From Zychaea mexicana (lineage: Eukaryota > Mucoromycota > Mucoromycetes > Mucorales > Lichtheimiaceae): 18,763 nucleotides of DNA. A program made the translations under genes and the position numbers. The stretch is taken from assembly GCF_025766255.1 (NCBI RefSeq), contig NW_026516925.1, positions 1 through 18,763 of the forward strand, in the 5' to 3' direction. A model generated the notes under the pieces. It did no database searches. It saw only the letters and a program-made list of their open reading frames with translations, and was not told where the DNA came from. Each line of letters starts with the position of its first letter. Positions within the stretch are counted from its first letter, which is position 1. Shown in pieces: positions 1 through 8,590 of the stretch.

Positions 1-645
1 ATAAATTCAAGAATTCAGGTTTACGAACATAAGTTATATATGATATTAATGAATTTGCAGTTAATGTATCTGATAGTAGACTATGCAGAAATTATAATGA
101 TGGGCAAATGTTTTTAGATATGAAGTTGGACAATAAAGTAAATGAAAATGATTGCATAGCATTTGATAGTGGTTACTACTACTATATTAAAAAATTTGTA
201 GAAACTTGCGATAGAAAAGGAAATAATAAAATAAATCTTAATAATTTTATATTTCCTATTAAAAAAACTTAAAATATAGACTTCAATGATAATGAATTAC
301 TATACAATGAAACTTTTAGAAGTTTTAGAAGTAAAATAGAATCATGTTTTGGATTTCTTGGCAATAAATTCAAAAGGTCTAATAATAATGAAAGTACTAT
401 AAAAGTTACAGATTTAAAAATATATAATGTACAATTAAAATTATCACTTCTATTATTAAATATTCAAAAGTTTTGTCAGTTATATAATATACCTAATAAA
501 CCAAATCATCTGTATGGGTTAATGAAAACTTTAATTATCCTAATCCTAATAGAAATCATAATATAAATAGCATTATATATGAATTTGATATATTAAGAAT
601 TATAGATATGACTAATCAACAAGATGCATTTATTTGAAACTACTT
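1..645 (+). repeat. direct repeat, left copy (matches 18118-18763)
   Basis: Bases 1-645 match 18118-18763 in the same orientation. By hand I see four substitutions, all transitions (near 31, 84, 456 and 529), and one extra A near 439. The two copies are independent insertions or products of a recent duplication of the same transposon. Confidence 0.9.
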
Positions 646-895
646 TAATGATAATCATAGCAATGAATTACCAGTAAATAATATGGATATAGAAAATGAT
701 AATTATACAGATGATGATAGTTTTGAAGTTGAAAGAATTATAAAACATAGAAAATTTAAAAAACAAATGAAATATTATGTTAAATAGAAAGATTATAATG
801 ATTCACATAATGAATGGATTTGGCAAGAAGATTTTAATGATACAGCAAATATTGATAATTATATAGATTTATTTGAAAATAAAATGAATAGCTAA
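1..895 (+). pseudogene. DDE transposase C-terminal half ending in a chromodomain (copy A)
   Basis: This is the C-terminal part of a cut-and-paste transposase; the window begins inside it. The first frame (codons from base 3, stop at 270-272, open again beyond it) carries the DDE core: GLRT-stop-VIYD, then a FDSGY motif with the second acidic residue, then FRSFRSKIESCFGFLGNKF with the likely catalytic Glu. After a frameshift near 510 the protein continues to the stop at 893-895. From 722 it reads as a chromodomain: FEVERIIKHRKFKK, then YYVK-stop-KDY, then NEWIWQEDF and a final helix. The DDE pattern resembles PIF/Harbinger and IS5-type enzymes (DDE_Tnp_4-like). The copy is dead: TAA replaces a Gln codon of copy C at 30-32, TGA replaces an Arg codon of copy B near 636, and TAG replaces the chromodomain Trp that copy B keeps. 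DDE family and chromodomain are read from motifs; function is inferred. Confidence 0.8.
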
Positions 896-929
896 GATTT
901 GGTCATTTAATGCAAACAAGATTGTTTTC

Positions 930-1162
930 CTTTTAAATTTATCTCAAATTATAACCATATATTCTATTAATTTTATTAAGTATATTAATGAAGGAGAACA
1001 TTTATTTATAAATAAATTTAAAAATTTTATTAAACATATAATGAATTGAGAATATTAAAATTTTTCAAAACACTGCAATATATTAAATACTAAAACATAC
1101 AGCAAAAAATCAACAATTATTTTATAAGTATAGATTGTATTTTTATTTTTTATTTTCATCTT
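930..1162. other. AT-rich spacer, no gene seen
   Basis: Strongly AT-rich sequence between the transposon end at 929 and the minus-strand coding fragment. No open frame with recognisable motifs, no RNA gene and no clear repeat was found. Confidence 0.5.
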
Positions 1163-1476
1163 CAACACTTTTTGCTAAGACTTTTTAATTCAGCACATGA
1201 CATTAATTTATTTTATATTCCTAAATGCATTTATAGCTGTATCAAATTAATTTCAATATTATTATCTTCTGTAATACTTTCTATAATTCTATGAAAGCAC
1301 TTTTTATGATAAAATTTATATATATTTTTTCATTAGACTTAGTAATTGATGGAGAAAATATCAATGGATATATATTAAACTTTTTACTTCTCAATAAATC
1401 AATATAAACTTTTTCTTTATTTTCAATGTTTTTAATAACTGTAATATTGCTTATTGTTAAGTATAATATTATTGTA
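1163..1476 (-). pseudogene. unrecognised coding fragment truncated by the foldback element
   Basis: Read on the minus strand from the foldback edge, a frame runs for about 60 codons with ordinary protein character (KKFNIYPLIFSPSITKSNEK, then KIYINFII). It is followed, after an apparent one-base frameshift near 1300, by a second stretch (HRIIESITEDNNIEINLIQL) that includes two stops and ends near 1163. The composition, rich in Ile, Asn and Lys, matches the other AT-rich ORFs here. I recognise no family. It is not the continuation of the transposase fragment on the other side of the foldback element (5164-5347): the sequence expected there from the sister copies is absent. It may be an accessory ORF of another AT-rich element. 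Confidence 0.35.
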
Positions 1477-1558
1477 CAGGATTTTTCATCTCCTAGCAGA
1501 CATTTGAACTTTTATTTAGGCAGAAGAGATTTAATTTTAGGCAGAGTGGACATGAATG
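1477..1558 (+). repeat. left terminal inverted repeat of foldback element
   Basis: Starts CAGGATTTTTCATCTCC and pairs with the reverse complement of 5082-5163 with three transition differences. It contains two copies of TTTAGGCAGA, one near 1516 and one near 1536, which could be protein-binding sites. Confidence 0.85.
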
Positions 1559-1850
1559 AAAATCGAGCTGGATATGATATAAAATTGACCTAGACATGAA
1601 TAAAGATCGATCTGGACATGAATATAAAACGATCTAGATATGAATATAAAACGATCTGGACATGAATATAAATCGATCTAGACATGAGTAAAATCAATCT
1701 AGATAAAATAAAAATCAATCTGTACATGAATGAAAATCATTCTGACAAGAATAATAATCAATCTAAACATGAATAATAGACAACCTGGACATAATAACAG
1801 TCAACCTAGACATAGTTTTAGTCAACTAAGACATGATAAAAGTTGAAGTA
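1548..1850 (+). repeat. subterminal tandem array, about 14 units of 20-22 bp
   Basis: Degenerate units of the type GACATGAATATAAATCGATCTG follow head to tail. Many carry CGATC or its C-to-T/G-to-A derivatives (CAATC, CGATT). Units become more diverged toward the inside. Subterminal short repeats of this kind often serve as transposase-binding sites, which is inference here. Confidence 0.8.
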
Positions 1851-2100
1851 GATAATATATTAAGTGTAGCAGAGCAGAATATATGAGTACTTAAGATTTT
1901 TAATTTAAGTCAAGACATAATAGAAGTTAAGCAGTACAAAGCCAATGTCTAAGATATAGTAGTATGGCTGTTTCACTCATGACAAGAAGCTTGTAGGCTA
2001 ATGTACAGGAAATGGCAAGGGTGCGTCAGAGACTCACTGTGCGCATAAGCCTATTTTGCTACTGTGGGAACAGGGCCTGAGTGTTTCCCCTTATTTCACT

Positions 2101-2790
2101 TTACCTGGGTTGAGTTTGAAACAAATTGGAGGCTGGTGGCAGAGGTAGGTGGAAAGTGTGGGGTTTGTTAGCAGCAGCAGGGAGGAAAAAAACAATAACC
2201 AAAGATCCTTTTTTTTCTCATTACCATTCGCCATGGCAAATCAACAGCTTCGACGCATACTTGTAAATGGCTCCTACTCTCTTCACGATGAATAAAAAAC
2301 AAGGAAAACAAAACGGCACAATCCACGGATTTATTGAAAAACGAAATGAAGGTAACTGTTTTCTTGAAAAAAGCATGTGCTCAAGATTTATAAAGGAGTA
2401 GACCGCCGTTACTGCTGCTTGAAAAAACGCTGGATAAGTGAATAAGGTAAGGAAAAGATTATTGGTTATGCTTGAGGTATAGCTTTAGTGGAGATATGCC
2501 CATTCAGAATTACTGCTTCTTTCTCATTTTCTCTGTATATACTTGATGCACCATCTTACACCAATCCAACGTCAAACTTACGTGTGTAATACAACATCGT
2601 CCTCTACCTGTACAAACCATTTGTACTCACAACAAGAACGACGCAACAATCTTCTTCTCCATTACTCATACACAATTATATACAACATGACGCTGATCCG
2701 CCATTAACTTGCAAAATATACAGCCTGACGCGATTACTTTTTACCTTTTGCATATACCAACGTTAACATCGCCAGTCTTTATGGAAAATG
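2101..2790 (-). pseudogene. outward-reading decayed ORF in left foldback arm
   Basis: Mirror copy of the right-arm frame at 3450-4410. The two copies share the segment SIKTGDVNVGICKR (left) and SIKTGNVRVGICKK (right), the splice-like GTAAGT donor, the acceptor TTATCCAG and the following exon. The left copy lacks the 238 bp found at 3543-3780 of the right arm, which shifts its frame after GICKR. An open frame extends upstream to 3112, but that part has no clear match on the other side. No protein family is recognised. Confidence 0.35.
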
Positions 2791-2799
2791 AGCTATAGA

Positions 2800-3440
2800 T
2801 AGCAGGAAGGATAACTGACGGGTTTCTTTCCTTTTGTATTGCTGTGGATTGGATGAAAATAAAGTATGTTGACCAGAAAGACAACGAAGAAGGTTCTACA
2901 AGAGTTATACAGGTGCGAAGGATGTTGTTTCGTGGTGAAGGATGGTTATTATTATTATTGATATTGCATGGCAGAGCGTCTGGTGCCATGCACAGTCTCG
3001 CATTTGTGAACCTATTTGTAGCCACACAATTCTGAGATGCGATCCTTGAAGATCTGCCATCGAGCAGTAGGAACGCACACGATTTCATTAGGAATGAGTG
3101 CAAGAACTCCACGTACAGTCGAGTGAGAGAGAGCGTAGCGAGTCGTCAAGGGTAGTAACTTGTCGGTTGTTCATAGTTGTTTTTATTAACAATAAATGAA
3201 GTTGCTGTTGTAATAGCAAAGAAACTTCCTCCTTCATAACAACAAACGCCTTTTCTTCTTTATCCCTGCCATATTATCATCACCGCTCAGAGCTATATCT
3301 ATAGTTTTTATAGAAGCACTTGTAATAACATGCAATCCCATCTCACACCCGTTTATGCAGACAGCTGAAACATAATGACTACATAATGTATGATCTTTTA
3401 CTTTTATTTTTTTCATCCCAACCATAACATCTACAGTAAC
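2800..3440. other. diverged centre of the foldback element
   Basis: Between the two arms the sequence is only weakly symmetric: short stretches around 2835-2880 resemble the reverse complement of about 3390-3450. Open frames exist on both strands (2844-3035 plus, 3234-3425 minus) but show no recognisable domain. A run of ATT repeats near 2947-2958 is low complexity. This segment may hold a divergent promoter serving both outward frames, but no promoter motif could be identified. Confidence 0.4.
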
Positions 3441-3449
3441 AGTAATAAA

Positions 3450-4410
3450 ACCCTACATACCACCCATCAGCATATATAACTACCTTATCCATCAAGACCG
3501 GCAATGTTCGTGTTGGTATATGCAAAAAGAAAAAGGTAATCGTTGTTGCCATCGTGTGTGTGCGAGTACAGTGAATTGCAGAGCAGGATTATAGTTGTGG
3601 TGGTGTGTATGCATCATAGGAATATAATTATCATCGCATTGATGTGAATACAAACAGCAAAGAAAGAGATGACCGTCATTACGATGATGATGTGCTTGAG
3701 CGTACAAGTATTAAAACAAAAAGACCGGCGTCATAGTCGTCATCGTGTGATATGGGCGTACATGATAGTGAAAAATAAATGCGTCAGGCTGTATATTTTG
3801 CAAGTCAATGGCGGATCAGCGTCATGTTGTATACAATTATGTATGAGTAATGGAGAAGAAGATTGTTGCGTCGTTCTTGTTGTGAGTACAAATGGTTTAT
3901 GCAGGTAGAGGACGATGTTGTATTACGCACGTAAGTTTGACGTTGGATTGGTGCAAGATGGTGCATCACGTATATACAGAGAAAAAGAGAAAGAAGCAGT
4001 AATTCTGAATGATAATATCTCCACTAAAGCTATACCTCAAGCATAACCAATAATCTTTTCCTTACCTTATTCACTTATCCAGCGTTTTTTCAAGCAGCAG
4101 TAACGGCGGTCTACTCCTTTATAAATCTTGAGCACATGCTTTTTTCAAGAAAACAGTTACCTTCATTTCGTTTTTCAATAAATCCGTGGATTGTGCCGTT
4201 TTGTTTTCCTTGTTTTTTATTCATCGTCAAGAGAGTAGGAGCCATTTACAAGTATGCGTTGAAGCTGTTGATTTGCCATGGCAAATGGTAATGAGAAAAA
4301 AAAGGATCTTTGGTTATTGTTTTTTCCTCCCTGCTGCTGCTAACAAACCCCACACTTTCCACCTACCTCTGCCACCAGCCTCCAATTTGTTTCAAACTCA
4401 ACCCAGGTAA
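3450..4410 (+). pseudogene. outward-reading two-exon ORF remnant in right foldback arm
   Basis: One frame runs from about 3458 to a GTAAGT donor at 3931, with five in-frame stops (3572, 3617, 3734, 3776, 3848). Between the stops the translation has protein character, including KERDDRHYDDDVLERTSIK with a following KTKRPA basic patch, then CCEYKWFMQVEDDVVLR. A putative 152-bp intron (3931-4082, pyrimidine-rich end TTATCCAG) joins in phase to an exon that continues through one stop (4129-4131) to the TAA at 4408-4410. CCCAGGTAAAG at the end could itself be another donor. The same frame is supported by the matching segment in the left arm. I do not recognise the family; it could be a captured gene or a lost transposase. 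Confidence 0.4.
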
Positions 4411-4674
4411 AGTGAAATAAGGGGAAACACTCAGGCCCTGTTCCCACAGTAGCAAAATAGGCTTATGCGCACAGTGAGTCTCTGACGCACCCTTGCCATT
4501 TCCTGTACATTAGCCTACAAGCTTCTTGTCACGAGTGAAACAGCCATACTACTACATCTTGACATTGGCTTTGTACTGCTAAATTCTATTATGTCTTGAC
4601 TATAATTGAAAATTTTAAGTACTCATATATTCTGCTGTGCTACACTTAATATATTATCTACTTCAACTTTTATT

Positions 4675-5098
4675 ATGTCTTAGTTGACTAAAACAATGTC
4701 CAGGTTGACTGTTATTATGTTCAGGTTGTCTATTATTCATGTTTAGATTGATTATTATTCTTGTCCAGAACGATTTTCATTCATGTACAGATTGATTTTT
4801 ATTTTGTCTAGATTGATTATACTCATGTCCAGATCGATTTATATTCATGTCCAGGTCTTTATATTCATATCCAGATCGTTTTATATTCATGTCCAGATCG
4901 ATCTTTATTCATGTCCAGGTCAATTTTATATCATGTCCAGCTCGATTTTCATTCATATTTAGATCGATTTTCATTCATGTCCAGCTCGATTTTCATTAAT
5001 GTCTAGCTTGATTTTCATTCATGTCTAGATCAATTATTATTCATGTCCAGATTAACTTTTATTCATGTCCACTCAGATTAACATTCATGTCTACTCTG
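4675..5098 (-). repeat. subterminal tandem array, about 19-20 units of 20-22 bp
   Basis: Inverted counterpart of the left array, with unit consensus on this strand close to ATGTCCAGATCGATTTTCATTC. By hand count it has about five or six more units than the left arm, so the arrays have changed length independently since the arms formed. Confidence 0.8.
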
Positions 5099-5163
5099 CC
5101 TAAAATTAAATCCCTTCTGCCTAAATAAAAGTTCAAACGTCTGCTAGGAGATGAAAAATCCTG
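5082..5163 (-). repeat. right terminal inverted repeat of foldback element
   Basis: Ends GGAGATGAAAAATCCTG followed by TA. It is the mirror of 1477-1558, with the same paired TTTAGGCAGA motifs. It cuts into a minus-strand transposase N-terminus. Confidence 0.85.
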
Positions 5164-5347
5164 TATGAACAAGTTTATCTACTAAAATCTTTTTAATATC
5201 ATCAATACCTTTAATATGTTTTAATTCTGTACGATGCTTGTAATTATAATTAACAATTGGCCAGTTATATTCCAAAAATTCCCACTTATTAACAATAATT
5301 TTGTTAACTTCATTATTAATCTTTTCATCTATTTGTTGGTTATCCAT
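5164..5347 (-). pseudogene. N-terminal fragment of chromodomain-family transposase
   Basis: An ATG at 5345-5347 opens a frame of about 60 codons, matching the N-termini of the copies at 16050 and 17532. The family signature is visible: KWEFLEYNWP, then YKHRTELKHI, then DKL. The sister copies have YWQFLEWNWP and YWQFLDKDYP followed by YKHR. The frame is cut by the right end of the foldback element, which supplies the last few codons and a stop at 5144. The rest of this copy is not found beyond the foldback element. Confidence 0.75.
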
Positions 5348-5487
5348 TGTAATATATTTTTATATTTAATTAAAATTCAATTTTTTTTATATTCAATTTT
5401 AAAAACATAATAATTTTGTAAACATGAGGAATTTTTATGAACCTTAAATATTTTGTTGACCTTAGTTTAGATGAAAAACTTCAACTA

Positions 5488-5680
5488 GTAAACATCCTCC
5501 CTATGGAAATATGACCCCTTACTAACAGATTTTGTAGTCCTATTACAACAGCTCTTTGTGCAGTGCCATTTAGGACGTTTTTGATTTGGAGGCCAGGTAA
5601 TATGCATCTCAGAGCCATTATCACAGTACATTGTTTCATTGAAGGCACCATTTTCGATTAGAAAACTATTTCAAGTAAAT
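5488..5680 (-). pseudogene. ISXO2/Merlin-like transposase zinc-ribbon fragment
   Basis: A short minus-strand frame carries a Cys-rich segment: YCDNGSEMHITWPP, then KWHCTKSCCNRTTKSVSKGS and YF. The arrangement of a C..G motif, then W-x-C-x4-C, then SV-x-KGS-x-F is that of the N-terminal zinc ribbon of ISXO2-type bacterial transposases and their eukaryotic Merlin relatives (established family pattern, recalled). The first Cys pair is incomplete. The frame ends at a stop at 5485-5487, with a few further plausible residues after it. The DDE domain is not present downstream, so this is a remnant. Confidence 0.45.
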
Positions 5681-5689
5681 TTTTATAAT

Positions 5690-6470
5690 AAGTAAAACTA
5701 TTTATCATATATTACTTATAAATAAAAATAAAGTGAAACCCTTATGAGATAGCATCACTAGGCTTTGCAATCAACTCGGCAAATCTCCTTATAGAAGGGA
5801 ATTGGTTATTAGGGTGGGTAAAAGACATGCTAAATTAAAAATGGATAACATTGAGGAAGATGAGATACTGGTTGGAAAAATTATACTTAGCCCTTTTTAT
5901 ATTCTTAGAGTGTTCTTTTTATTTCCACAGCAATATTATTTAGTAATCAGTATTATGTCATTCTTCTCACACAGATTTATATTTGTCATCTACATTCCCG
6001 TATATGTCATTCTTTTTCCCATATAACAACGTTTCTTTTCCCATGTAACAAGGTTCTTTTATAAAATGCAATTATCATACTTACTACTGATAACCCTTGA
6101 GCTTTATATCTTTCTCTAATTGAAATTTCGATCAAATATACCCTTATCCCTTAGATATCATAGTAGCGACTACTTATCTTCTAGTATTTCTCTGAGCTCA
6201 ACACATCTCGCTATAATATAGCTTTTAGTAGTATGTTTCTGTAGCTATTATACCTAGTTATATAAATTTTCAAAATTTTAAAAAAGGGAACGTTTACAAA
6301 AACTGACCTCTTAGCTTCAAATGGCTGGTTCTCTTGCAATTTCTGTGCTGTGGCTTAGCAAATTGGAGATATCAAATTTCAGATATTGAACTATATATAT
6401 CTAGAATTTGAGGTCCGATGCGTGACTCTATCTATAATTAGAGGGGGTACCTATATTGCTCATTAGCCGA
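5690..6470. other. AT-rich intergenic stretch, no gene supported
   Basis: No recognisable coding signal. An open frame at 5802-6026 is a chance frame: it is hydrophobic, has no motif and no flanking continuation. No tandem repeat or RNA gene was seen. Confidence 0.5.
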
Positions 6471-6474
6471 TAAA

Positions 6475-6815
6475 ATGATCAGATTACAAAATGACCTGCT
6501 TAATATGGCTATATCAAATGAAGAAATGATTGTTGATAATAAATCTGATAATAGTTCAAATCAGAGTAATAGTGATAATGATGATGTTCCATAATTTAAT
6601 GAGCGTAGTAAAAAAAAAAGCGAAATAAAGGGAAACAACGAGCAATAGCATCATATGAAATAGAAGAGATTATTAGGTATAAAACTGAAAATGGTACATA
6701 TTTGTTTGAAGTAAAATGGGTTGGATATAGTGCTGATGATAACAATTGGTTATCAATTGATAAATTTAATTAAAGGATTTCTTGAAGGAATATATCAATA
6801 AGCATAATCTTGGTA
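6475..6815 (+). pseudogene. orphan chromodomain preceded by acidic and basic stretches
   Basis: An ATG at 6475 opens a frame with an Asp/Ser/Asn-rich acidic run (NSDNDDVP) and a stop. After a frame change in the ten-A run near 6610 the protein continues with a basic KKKRNKGKQR stretch, plausibly a nuclear localisation signal. Then comes a chromodomain: SYEIEEIIRYKTENG, then YLFEVKWVGYSADDNNW. The three aromatic cage positions (Tyr of YEIEE, Trp and Tyr of KWVGY) are kept. A further frame shift near 6775 restores the C-terminal helix (LIKGFLE). The chromodomain differs clearly from those of copies A and B, so it belongs to another protein, probably a different transposon. No catalytic domain is visible upstream. 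Confidence 0.7.
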
Positions 6816-6943
6816 TATTATAAAATTGCATACTCTGGGTAATATATCATTGATATCATATTATTTATAAATATTGATTGTATTTAAGGAATGATTGAAT
6901 TGAAACATAAATAAAATGGGTTTCCTATAATAATTTTACTAGG

Positions 6944-7737
6944 TTAAGTTTTTTTCTTTTTCTTTTTCTTGTTTTCTTTTTTTTCAATTTTCTCATCTTC
7001 AATGTTATTAGATTTGTAAACAACAAGTTTTTTATTTTTAGGAATATGAAGCTTACTATGTTGACAGCAAAGGTAATCCTTTTTACTATCAAATAAATTT
7101 GTTCTGATTTTTCTACCACAAAACTGACCATCACGTTTTCCTTTTTTAAATTTATAGGTACAAAAATCATTATTTATACTCAAGTATAGAAAGTAGTTAG
7201 TTGAAAACAATGACTTTATTTTATTTGTAATTTCATTTTTAATTTTCTACAATATTTTTATTAATGTAAGAATCCAATTCATTTTCCATTAATACATCTA
7301 ATTCTTTGTTAAGATTATTACATAATTGGATATGGTTGATTGGGAGGAATTCATTTAATGCAACCATTTTGATTGAATCTTTGAAACAATTTCTTTTTTC
7401 AAATACAAAAATTCAATTTTTGTCAAAAAGTAATTGAGTTTGAATTTATTTCTTGGCATAAATTAAATATAGGATCATATATAATATTTCTAATTTTTAA
7501 CTTGTAAATTTTAATATGCTTCTTTACAAAATAATGCTCACCATTATAAATTTTATCACTTTTATGTACTAAATACTTTTTTTGATGAACATATTCAGTA
7601 ATACTTATAATATTTTCTTCAACTGGTATATAACAGAATGTAGATAAATCTTCAATACCTGGCATTCCTTTCTTACCAATTATTTTTATATATACACAAA
7701 ATTCAGTTTTTTGTACAATTTGGATTCTTACAGCCAA
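6944..7737 (-). pseudogene. frameshifted accessory protein with Cys/His motif and Lys tail
   Basis: Three consecutive minus-strand frames read as one protein of about 260 residues once two homopolymer frameshifts (T run near 7430, A run near 7237) are allowed. The first part (from 7737) contains GIEDLSTFCYIPVEENII. The middle part contains LNEFLPINHIQLCNNLNKEL. The last part has a Cys/His module, FCTYKFKKGKRDGQFCGRK, followed after a gap by CCQHSKLHIP and a tail of Glu and Lys ending in poly-Lys. A C-x-Y-x-F-K-K-G-K-x-x-G-x-x-C motif followed by C-x-x-H is, from memory, seen in proteins of large DNA viruses and some fungal repeats; this was not checked. The gene faces the orphan chromodomain at 6475-6815 convergently. 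Role unknown. Confidence 0.5.
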
Positions 7738-7792
7738 TAGTATTATCTAATATCTAATTAGAGTTGGATGTCCCCCATACACAAAAAAAGAC

Positions 7793-8590
7793 TTACTGTT
7801 TTGTCAGTTGCGTTTGAACGTGATGATTTGTAGGACGATTTTTTGGTACTACTTCTAGATAGAGAGGGATACAGTGGCGATTGCAGCTGTCCTCTACAAG
7901 AGTGCTGTATAATAAAATATTAAATAAAAATCAGCTGCCAAAAATTCTCTGTCGGTATTATACCTTTAAAAGCTCTTGCATAATTGCTATCTAGTCCGGT
8001 TGCTGCTTGTTCCAATTCTATGGTTACTTGGTCAATAAGCGGCTCGACCTGCAAAGTTTTAGAAAAGATGACAACGTTGACTTACTTTTACCCCGAGTTC
8101 TTTCACAGCTTCGACGAAGTAGTGGTTCCACGTGCCTTTGATATCATTGAAATTACTGTGCTGTAAAATAATTTCGGGAGTGAACTGATGGAATCTATTA
8201 AGAGAGACAACATCTGTTTCTGTGGTGAGGTATGTTTTGAAAGCTGTAGAATTGCGTTTATATTAGATATGTGTGAAGAAATAATAAAACACCTGAGAAT
8301 ACCTTCACGAAAGTTGCTGATAGCTAAATCTGCTGTTGTAGACGCGTTAGAAGGGTTGGAGGACGACATGTTAGGAATTAATGATGGAGGAGCAGTCAAA
8401 GAAGCGTTGCCATGGGAATGGTTGGCAAGGCAATCTGTTGAGTTGCTCTATTCATCAAGAAAAATTATGTCAGAGGAATTTTTAGTCAGTCACAAGCACA
8501 GAGAAATTCCAAGTTCCATATTGCAAGTCCAACAACTGTATCCAGAAAAAAATATGCTAAGTCTAACCAAGAGTATCAGAAAACAAAATA
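7793..8590 (-). pseudogene. unrecognised spliced gene remnant
   Basis: A minus-strand gene model is supported by its ending. An exon to 8086 includes HSNFNDIKGTWNHYFVEAVK. It is followed by a possible 37-bp intron (8049-8085, short for a real one), an exon 7964-8048 (VEPLIDQVTIELEQAATGLD), a 70-bp intron (7894-7963), and a last exon to the TAA at 7793-7795 (RHCIPLYLEVVPKNRPTNHH). Both later junctions keep the frame. Upstream parts to about 8590 are interrupted by stops and a frameshift but include a Ser/Thr/Asn-rich linker (NMSSSNPSNASTTADLAI). It lies 40-odd bases beyond the stop of the MULE gene on the same strand, so it may be a second gene of that element or a neighbour. No family recognised. 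An open frame on the opposite strand (8188-8595) is judged a shadow. Confidence 0.45.

Larger units (their letters stand above)
1..929 (+). mobile_element. 3' end of AT-rich chromodomain transposon, copy A
   Basis: The element's right end can be placed near 929, because copy B (17155-17531, minus strand) shares the sequence through GATTGTTTTC and then diverges. The segment is very AT-rich, unlike the foldback and MULE blocks. The 5' end lies outside the window. A short stretch just after the stop codon (GATTTGGTCA, 896-905) resembles the reverse complement of TGACCAAATC found upstream of the related copy at 15983-15992. True terminal inverted repeats and the target duplication could not be fixed. 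Confidence 0.65.
1477..5163. mobile_element. large foldback element with long inverted arms
   Basis: A 3.69-kb inverted structure. Both ends begin CAGGATTTTTCATCTCC and are flanked by TA (1475-1476 and 5164-5165), as expected for a TA-duplicating element such as the Tc1/mariner/pogo group (inference from termini only). The outer 82 bases of the two ends differ at three positions, all transitions. Inside lie 20-22 bp tandem arrays, then arms of over 1 kb that match each other inverted (for example 2300-2460 with 4060-4220), and a more diverged centre. The right arm has about 238 bp (3543-3780) that the left arm lacks. The flanking coding fragments on the two sides do not join to one gene, so either the TA flanks are coincidental or a rearrangement has occurred. 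No recognisable transposase is encoded; it may be moved in trans. Confidence 0.8.

Noticed and set aside
1548..1850. CRISPR-like array
   Set aside because: The short repeats are contiguous and degenerate, with no unique spacers, and are mirrored in the opposite arm of a foldback element in a eukaryotic context.
5802..6026. Plus-strand hydrophobic ORF as a membrane protein
   Set aside because: AT-rich sequence readily gives Phe/Ile/Leu-rich chance frames; there is no supporting context.
6925..7170. Minus-strand 81-codon ORF overlapping the Cys/His frame
   Set aside because: It is the alternative frame of the same sequence and lacks the Cys/His module.
6944..7210. Homopolymer frameshifts as sequencing or assembly errors
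   Set aside because: They may be errors in part (A and T runs near 6610, 7237, 7430, 16310), but the same genes also carry base-substitution stops, so decay is real. It cannot be settled without read data.
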